A DNA stretch of 13,617 nucleotides from NCBI GenBank assembly GCA_016296235.1, contig JAEDJR010000033.1, forward strand, positions 1-13,617. The letters are read 5' to 3'. Positions 5,115-11,500 of the stretch are shown here, one piece after another; positions within the stretch are counted from its first letter, which is position 1, and the number at the start of each line of letters is the position of its first letter. The stretch is from Oscillospiraceae bacterium. Its GTDB lineage: Bacteria; Bacillota; Clostridia; Oscillospirales; Oscillospiraceae. The notes beneath the pieces are model-generated. The model made no database searches and was not told the origin of the DNA. It worked only from the letters and a program-made list of their open reading frames with translations. A program made the position numbers and the translations under genes.

Positions 5115-6011
5115 ATGTCACCCTATATTGCATTTACCGAAGAACAAAAGCAAGCCGCCAACGCGGTGGACCTGGAATGTTTTCTGGTCTGTCGTGGAGA
5201 GCAGCTCTTGCCGTCCGGCCGGGAGAAGCGGCTGGGCAGTAATCACAGCATTACCATTCGCGGCAATACCTGGTTCGACCATGCCACCGGCCAGGGCGGG
5301 AAGGCCGTCAGCTTCGTGCGGTACTACTACGGCCTGCGTTTCCCGGAGGCGGTGCAGATACTTCTGGACTGTGGCGTTGCACCGTGGGTCGCGCCGCCGG
5401 AGGAGGAGCCGCAGCCCTTCTCGCCGCCCATCGCCTACGAGAACATGCACCGCGTCTTCGCCTATCTGCTCAAGGAGCGTATGCTTGACGGCGGAATCGT
5501 GGCTGCGTTTGCTAGGCAGAAACTCATCTACGAAGATGCCCAGTACCACAACGTGGTGTTCGCCGGAATAGATGAAGCCGGTATGATCCGCCACGCCCAC
5601 AAGCGCAGCACCAATAGCAAGGGCAGGCCGTTCCGACAGAACGTGGCCGGAAGCGATTCTAGGTACAGCTTCCACGCCACCGGCTCGGACGGCCTGCTCT
5701 TTGTGTTCGAGAGCCCCATCGACCTGCTGTCCTACATCACCATACACCAGGACAACTGGGAGCAGCACAGCTATGTGGCCTGCTGCGGCACGTCCACCAT
5801 CCCGCTGTCATGGATGCTGGAGCAGCAGCCCTATACGCAGGTGTTCCTCTGCTATGACAACGACAAGGCGGGCCTGTCCGCCTGCCAGCGGGCGGAGAAG
5901 CTGCTGGCCGAGCGAGGCATTTCGGGCAAGCGCCTGCTGCCGCAGAATAAGGACTGGAACGACGACCTGCGGGAAAGGAGCGCGGCATGTTCGGCCTCGA
6001 CTGGAAACTGA
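5115..6011 (+). CDS. DUF3991/TOPRIM-domain protein (primase-like) of the conjugation module
   Basis: 298 residues from ATG 5115, with GAGGTG six bases upstream. The earlier ATG 5091 overlaps the mazE -35 box and lacks a ribosome site. Residues about 10-85 resemble the DNA-primase N-terminal zinc-binding region in layout (DLECFLVCRGEQL, then WFDHATGQGGKAVSFVRYYY) but lack the zinc cysteines, as in DUF3991. Residues about 193-265 are a TOPRIM domain: VFESPIDLLSY with Glu199, and FLCYDNDKAG with Asp248 and Asp250, the metal-binding acids. The C-terminus has KDWNDDLR. TOPRIM proteins of this type are common in ICEs and phages and probably take part in priming or replication of the transferred strand, though the activity is unproven. 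Its end overlaps the VirD4 start by 25 bases, so the two are translated together. Confidence 0.82.
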   Translation: MSPYIAFTEEQKQAANAVDLECFLVCRGEQLLPSGREKRLGSNHSITIRGNTWFDHATGQGGKAVSFVRYYYGLRFPEAVQILLDCGVAPWVAPPEEEPQPFSPPIAYENMHRVFAYLLKERMLDGGIVAAFARQKLIYEDAQYHNVVFAGIDEAGMIRHAHKRSTNSKGRPFRQNVAGSDSRYSFHATGSDGLLFVFESPIDLLSYITIHQDNWEQHSYVACCGTSTIPLSWMLEQQPYTQVFLCYDNDKAGLSACQRAEKLLAERGISGKRLLPQNKDWNDDLRERSAACSASTGN

Positions 6012-7708
6012 TCTTCGCGGCGACCGCCATGCTGGGACTGGTGCTGCTGATCATCGTGGCCTCGTCCAGGCAAGGCAGTCTCAACAACATCAAGCTCCAA
6101 ACCGTGGGCAACGGCCAGCACGGCACAGCCCGCTGGGCCACATCTGCGGAGATCCGCCGCACCTATGCCCGGGTCCTGTTCCAGCCACAGAAATGGCGGA
6201 AGGGAGAAAACCTTCCCACCAAACAAGGTCTGATCGTGGGCAGCGCCGAGGGCCGGGATTTCAAGGTTCTGGTGGACTGCGACGATATCCACTGTCTGAT
6301 GATCGGCGCGTCCGGCGTGGGCAAGACGGCGTTCTTCCTGTATCCCAACATCGAGTATGCCTGCGCCTCCGGGATGAGTTACTTCGCCATGGACACCAAA
6401 GGAGACCTGGCGCGGAACTACGGCACCATCGCAAAGAAATACTACGGCTACCGCATCTCCGTCATCGACCTGCGCAATCCCACCCGGTCGGACGGGAACA
6501 ACCTTCTGACCCTGATCAACCGCTATATGGACCTGGCCAGAATGGACGCGGATGATCTGGCGTCACGGGCCAAGGCGGAGAAGTACGCCAAGATCCTGTC
6601 CAGGACCATCATCAGCCCGGACGCCGAGAGCAATTACGGCCAGAACTCCTATTTTTATGACGCAGCCGAGGGCCTGCTGACGGCGGTTGTCCTTCTGCTG
6701 GCAGAGTATCTGCCGCCCAGCGAGACGGACGGCAAAGAGGTCCGCCATATTGCTTCTGTGTTCAAGCTGGTGCAGGAACTTCTGGAATCAACATCCTACG
6801 GAAAAAGCCGGTTCCAGTTGCTTATGAGCCGTCTGCCGTCGGACCACAAGGCCAAGTGGTTTGTGGGCGCGGCCCTGAACGCTTCCGACCAGGCCATGGC
6901 TTCCGTCCTGTCCACGGTTCTGTCCCGGCTGAACGCTTTTCTGGACTCCGAGATGGAACAGATCCTGTGCGTGGACAGCGCCATTGACGCCGAGACCTTC
7001 GCCAGCGAGAAGTGTGCCGTTTTTCTCATCCTTCCTGAGGAGGACAACACAAAGAACTTCATGGCCGGTCTGATGATTCAAAACCTGGCTCGGGAGCTGT
7101 TCACCGTGGCGGATGAACACAACGGGAAGCTGCCCAACCGGGTCGTGTTTTTCTGCGACGAGCTGGGCACCATGCCCGCGTTTGATATTCTGCCGCTGTT
7201 CTCCGCAGGCCGCTCCAGAAAGCTGACGCTGGTGCCCATCATCCAGAGTCTTGCGCAGCTGAAGCAGAACTACGGAGAGGAAGGGGCGGAAATCATTGCG
7301 GACAATTGCCAAACGACGATTTTCGGCGGCTTTGCGCCCAACAGCCAGACGGCGGAGGTGCTGTCCAAGGCCATGGGCTCACGAACGGTCCTGTCCGGAC
7401 AGGTGACCCGCGGCAAGGACAGCAATTCGCAAAACCTGCAGATGATGGAGCGCGCCCTCATGACGCCGGACGAACTGAAATCGCTGCCCAAAGGTCAGTT
7501 TGTGGTCATGAAAACCGGCACCCATCCCATGCAGACCCGCCTGCGTCTCTATGAGGAATGGGGCATCACCTTTGAGGAACCGTACACGATCCAAGACCAC
7601 GGCAGACGTCTGGTGTCCTACGCCGACCGGCAAATGCTGGAGCGGCGCATTACGGCGTGCTTCCCGGCTCCAAACCAGTCCTCCAAGCAGGCCGCACCGA
7701 GGGTGTAG
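5987..7708 (+). CDS. VirD4-like type IV coupling protein (CD1115-type)
   Basis: 573 residues from ATG 5987, with AAGGAG upstream inside the TOPRIM gene. A single N-terminal membrane segment (about residues 8-25, IFAATAMLGLVLLIIVA) anchors it in the membrane. HGTARWATSAEI (45-56) is a conserved VirD4/TraG motif. Walker A is GASGVGKT (107-114, Lys113); Walker B is RVVFFCDELG (385-394, Asp391-Glu392), followed by GTMPAFDILPLFSAGRSRKL, with Gln420 in VPIIQSLAQL as the usual sensor. Coupling proteins are hexameric ATPases that bring the relaxase-DNA complex to the secretion channel and pump DNA. The length and motifs are complete, so the gene looks intact. It ends in TAG, 2 bases before the HTH gene. 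The variable all-alpha region lies at about 165-290. Confidence 0.92.
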   Translation: MFGLDWKLIFAATAMLGLVLLIIVASSRQGSLNNIKLQTVGNGQHGTARWATSAEIRRTYARVLFQPQKWRKGENLPTKQGLIVGSAEGRDFKVLVDCDDIHCLMIGASGVGKTAFFLYPNIEYACASGMSYFAMDTKGDLARNYGTIAKKYYGYRISVIDLRNPTRSDGNNLLTLINRYMDLARMDADDLASRAKAEKYAKILSRTIISPDAESNYGQNSYFYDAAEGLLTAVVLLLAEYLPPSETDGKEVRHIASVFKLVQELLESTSYGKSRFQLLMSRLPSDHKAKWFVGAALNASDQAMASVLSTVLSRLNAFLDSEMEQILCVDSAIDAETFASEKCAVFLILPEEDNTKNFMAGLMIQNLARELFTVADEHNGKLPNRVVFFCDELGTMPAFDILPLFSAGRSRKLTLVPIIQSLAQLKQNYGEEGAEIIADNCQTTIFGGFAPNSQTAEVLSKAMGSRTVLSGQVTRGKDSNSQNLQMMERALMTPDELKSLPKGQFVVMKTGTHPMQTRLRLYEEWGITFEEPYTIQDHGRRLVSYADRQMLERRITACFPAPNQSSKQAAPRV

Positions 7709-7710
7709 CC

Positions 7711-7992
7711 ATGGGCTACTTTGAGAGCATCTATTCCGATGAGAACCTGCCCCACCGGGCCAAGTCGGTCTATATGTATCTGAAGGACCGAGCCAACCAG
7801 CAGGGCCAGTGCTGGCCTGGGATCAAAACCATAGCCCGCGAACTGCAGCTGTCCGTCAGCACCGTGAAGCGCGCCCTGAACGACCTGGAGCAGCATGGCT
7901 ACCTGGAAAAAACCGTACGCCTCCGCAGCAACGGCGGCACCACCTCCAACCTCTACACCGTGAAACAGGCGCAGTTTCCCGCCAAGGGGTAA
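7711..7992 (+). CDS. Small winged-helix/HTH protein
   Basis: 93 residues from ATG 7711, only 2 bases after the VirD4 stop, so it is translated by coupling; the longer frame from 7657 overlaps VirD4 and was not used. MGYFESIYSDENLPHRAKSV is a conserved start of the short HTH proteins seen next to VirD4 in Clostridia ICEs. Residues 30-65 carry the HTH (GIKTIARELQLSVSTVKRAL), with a recognition helix SVSTVKRALNDLEQHGYL; a wing-like strand follows (LRSNGGTTSNLYTV). The fold matches the HTH_36/GntR-like replication- or regulator-type domain. It may regulate transfer genes or act in element replication; the sequence does not decide. It is the last gene of the conjugation block in this window. Confidence 0.8.
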   Translation: MGYFESIYSDENLPHRAKSVYMYLKDRANQQGQCWPGIKTIARELQLSVSTVKRALNDLEQHGYLEKTVRLRSNGGTTSNLYTVKQAQFPAKG

Positions 7993-8132
7993 CTGCGCCT
8001 GTCTTCTGGCCCCCGGGGCGGGTCATGATGGTCTGCCCAGAAGGGAATAGGTGAAGAGATAATAGCAGAGGGAAGAATGGAGTATGAAAAAATAGGAGCA
8101 TTTGTTATTCTTTTCGTAGCAGGCGCATTCCC

Positions 8133-8289
8133 GCATTATGCAACTCCGATGCCAGGCAGGTCGGCGTGGACAATTTGCATTGCCGCTCTAAGGAGAACAG
8201 GCCGTTATTTCGAAGTGAGATCTGCACTGTTTTGGCCTAAAATCCGCGCCATGCAATCCCGCAGGGGAGTTTCTCCTGGCATGTAATGC
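8133..8289. repeat. Nested inverted-repeat arms; possible structured RNA or decayed small mobile element
   Basis: Five pairs of complementary segments lie in matching order around a centre near 8218: GCATTA/TAATGC (8133-8138, 8284-8289), ATGCCAGG/CCTGGCAT (8149-8156, 8275-8282), TTGCAT/ATGCAA (8175-8180, 8251-8256), AGGCC/GGCCT (8199-8203, 8234-8238) and AGTG/CACT (8214-8217, 8225-8228). The internal loop between pairs two and three is 18 bases on each side. This would fold into one long interrupted hairpin of about 157 bases. No known RNA family was recognised, and the function is unknown. Confidence 0.4.
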
Positions 8290-8409
8290 AGCACAATCAC
8301 GGTGCCGACCTCTAGCCGCAGTTCTCTGCCTGTGTCAGATGGTTGTTTCCGCTACATGGTGTTCACCGCCTGCTCTGCGGACGTTCATACACCGTATCCC
8401 GGAATCGGG

Positions 8410-8443
8410 AACCGCCCCATGGGGATTCCCATGGGGCGGTTTT
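8410..8443 (+). terminator. Perfect 14-bp terminator hairpin between convergent units
   Basis: AACCGCCCCATGGG (8410-8423) pairs perfectly with CCCATGGGGCGGTT (8428-8441) around a GATT tetraloop, and a T4 tract (8440-8443) ends the + strand side. The - strand side has an A-rich lead and only TT after the stem, so it is better as a + strand terminator but could stop the SLH transcript (ending at 8502) as well. Confidence 0.72.
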
Positions 8444-8501
8444 GCCGTCCTTGCGGCAGGCGGTTGGGCGTACCGGCCCTTTTTCCGGCCGCTGCCTGCG
8501 G

Positions 8502-11500
8502 TTATCTTGTGGTCAGAACCACAATGTTCAGGCCCTCGGCGGCATCGGGCACCGTCAGGGTCGCGTAGCAGTCACCCCAGACGGACACCGCGCCGGATTG
8601 GGCGCCGGCGGTACAGACGCGGATGGTGCGCAGGGCATTGAGGTCCCAGTAGCTGGCGTTATTCACGTTTGCGATGGTCTCGTGGGCCTGGGTCAGAGGC
8701 AAATAGAGGTCGTTCCAACCAACTTGCAGGCGGGCGTTGCCACAGCCCCACTGCATTTCCCGGACGTCCCAGGTGCCGGAGGAGGTCAGCTCGATGGACA
8801 GATTTCCAAACTTGGCAAGGGACGCATCATCGGGGATGTAAAGGCCGATGTGGAGGTAGCCGTCTCCGGCGTAGTCCGCCACTCTGGCCCAGTTCTGCGG
8901 ATCATTGGCGGTGTGGCGAATGATCTGCGCCGTACCGTTTATATTGGCCGTCACAAGCCAGCCGGTTCCGCTGCGGCCGTACGCTTCATCGGAGAGGTCC
9001 ACGGACTGGATGCTGCTGTTTGTACCGAGAGGCGTCAGACCGGCAAAATTCTCAAACACGGGCTTGTCGGCGCGGGCCGGGATGGCGTCTTCCGGCAGAT
9101 TCTCCCGGTGCACCACGTCGAAGCCGTCCACATAGATCTGCCCGATGGGCGTGGAAGATGTCGTCTGGTACAGCCGCAGGAAATTGACCGCGCCGAAGTC
9201 CATGAAGCCGGGCTTCCCGGCCTCATTGATTCCCGAGGCGCTGGCACCGTAGAGGGGCAGGAAGATTTCATTCCAGCCCTCGTGGAAGGTCATGTCATAG
9301 TAGCGGCTGCCGGGACCGAAGAAGAACTCCAGCTCCTTGGAGTCGTTGACCCCGGCGCTGCTGAGCTCCAGATGGTATTCCACGTTCAGAGCCGTTGCCG
9401 GCAGGTAGAGGAAGAAGTGGAGATAGCCGTCCTCGTGATAGCGGCTCAGATCCACAGCCTTGAAATTGGCCTGGAGGAGCTTCAACGCGTCCTGGGTCTT
9501 CCAGAGGCTGTCGGTCTGCAGCTGGGCGTCTTCGGTCAGAAGGGCCTGGGCCTCCTGGTCGGATTTGGGGAGGACGCTGCCGGCGGCGAGTGTGGCGTTC
9601 TCGGCAGAGATGAGCCGCTTGAAGGTCGGTCCCACCGGCGTACAGAATGTCAGATTTGCGCCGTCCGGCAGGGCCTTTACTGCCCGCAGGCTGTGGAGTG
9701 TGCAGGTCTGTACACTGCTGTCCACAGAGACGCTGAGGGTGGCGCGGTTGGTTTGGGAAAGCTCCTCCGCTGTGCCAAAGGCACTGATGGGCAGATAGAC
9801 CGTCTGCCGGCCGCCGCCGTTCACGTCGAAGTAGGCCGTGTGGCCGTTCAGCTCCACCAGCAGCGCGCCGCCGTCGGTGCCTGCGCCGGTGGTCAGCTCC
9901 ATGGCCAGGGCCGCGCAGGCGGACAGGTCGTAGATGTCGCCGAAGCTGGTGTAGCCGCCGGCGTCACAGGTGACGGTACCGCCGCCGGAGAGGGCGTAGC
10001 CATCGGAGGCCAGGGTTCCGTAGAGGCCGTCTTTTCCGTCCAGCAAAAGGGTCTCGTGTTCCGTACCGCTCCAGTAGCTTCCCTGCCGGGGCATGATGGT
10101 GGCCACGATCAGGGTCAGGCGGTTGAAGGCGGCAGCCTCCGCCCCGGGCGCCGCCTGGACGCTGTAGCGGTTCTTCTGGTGGTTGTTGATGGACAGGAGC
10201 TTGCTGGTCCCGTCCACAATGGCCATGGAGCCCACATCCTCCCCGGCCAGGCCGCCGGCGCCGGTGTTGACCATCACGGCCTCGGAGCCGTTTTGCAGGG
10301 TCAGGGTGTTGTGGGGCCGGTAGGCGTACCAGTGCTGCACGCTCTGGCCGGTGCAGCCGTCCAGGAGGATGCAGTCCAGCTGGTTGGAGGTGATGGTGAA
10401 ATAGGGGGAGTTGGTGGTGATGGTGAATTTCCAGCCGGGATAGCCCCAACTGTTGTTGACCATCTGACCGGCGTTCTGCAGGCAGCGGGAGATGCTGCCG
10501 CCGGTGCAGTCCTTGGCGGCCACGTTGGTCTCATAGCAGGTGAAATTCATGCCCTCCACCACATAGCCGTCGCAGCGCTCCATACAGATACCCTTGCTGA
10601 AGGCCACGATGGCGCAGTTCTGGACAAAGGCGCCCGGCGCGTCCTGGCCGCGGATGGCGTAGCCGGTGTCGATGTACGCGGTTTCCTCCCAGACAGTCTG
10701 GTCGGCCGCTGCCAGCATCAGGCCGGAGATGCCCGCGCCGTTGCCGCAGAGCTGGATGGCGGCTTCGCCCTCTCCGCTCTGGAAGCGGACCTCCAGCACT
10801 GTGCCGCCGTCATTTTCCATGGCGGGCTTCACGCCCACAGGCGAGCTGCCGCGGAGTTCCACCCCGGCGGGCACGGAGAGCGCATGGTCCAGCCGATAGT
10901 GTCCGGCGGGGAGATAGACCACACCGCCGGTGGAAGCCAGGCTGTTCAGGGCCTGCTGCACAGCGGCGGATACGTCGCTGCTGCCGGTCCGGTCCAGATC
11001 ATCCAGAATCACGGAGCCGCCGCTGGTCATGCCCGCGTGGCCCGCGCCGTCCAGCATGGGGTCGGTCAGGCCGGTGTCGGAGGTCTGCTGGAAGGACTCC
11101 GGATGGGCACCGCCGGTGGTGCTGTAGGCCACATCCGCCAGATGGATGGGGGCGCGGCTGTCGGTCACCAGGTCGGTGGTGTTGCCGGTGAAGCTGGAGC
11201 AGGCAATGTTGACGCCGAAGCCGGAGAGCGTCTCGAACACCGCACCGTTTTCACAGTTGGAGACGTTCAGATGGTAGAAGTCGCCGTAGAAGGTCGTGCG
11301 CAGGCCCTGGCGGACCAGCAGGCCGTTCCGGTAGCCGTCGATGGTCACGTTGCTGAAATAGTCTCCCTCCAGGTCGCCCAGCATCATGCCGGTGCTGTTG
11401 GCCCTGGTGTAGGCCACGATGGCTTCCCGGGTGACCGAGGTCTGGGCCGGCGTCACGCCCGCGTCCAAAAGCGCCTGGTAGGCCCGGCTGGTGAGGAAGT

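Larger units (their letters stand above)
7993..8501. other. Intergenic region between the conjugation block and the SLH protein gene
   Basis: About 510 bases with no convincing gene. Its parts are a weak inverted repeat CTTCTGG/CCAGAAG (8003-8009 and 8037-8043), an AT-richer patch (8050-8125), and the nested inverted-repeat set at 8133-8289. The strong terminator hairpin at 8410-8443 follows, then a GC-rich imperfect stem (CGGCC-CTTTTTCC-GGCCG, around 8470-8490) just after the SLH stop. A 69-codon frame at 8077-8286 has a plausible ribosome site (GAGGGAAGA) but no recognisable domain after a short hydrophobic start, and it runs through the repeat set; it is not called a gene. This is where the ICE-type gene content ends. 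Confidence 0.6.

Noticed and set aside
4774..5133. Longer antitoxin frame starting at 5133
   Set aside because: The extra 31 codons cover the mazEF promoter and start upstream of the -35 box; ATG 5040 has AGGAGG and the normal MazE N-terminus.
5701..6555. 284-codon + strand frame overlapping the TOPRIM and VirD4 genes
   Set aside because: Very rich in Arg, Pro and Cys, as expected for an off-frame reading of GC-rich genes; both overlapped genes have full motifs.
8077..8286. 69-codon + strand frame with a plausible ribosome site and a short hydrophobic start
   Set aside because: After about 18 residues the sequence is of shadow type and overlaps the nested inverted repeats; at most a decayed gene start.
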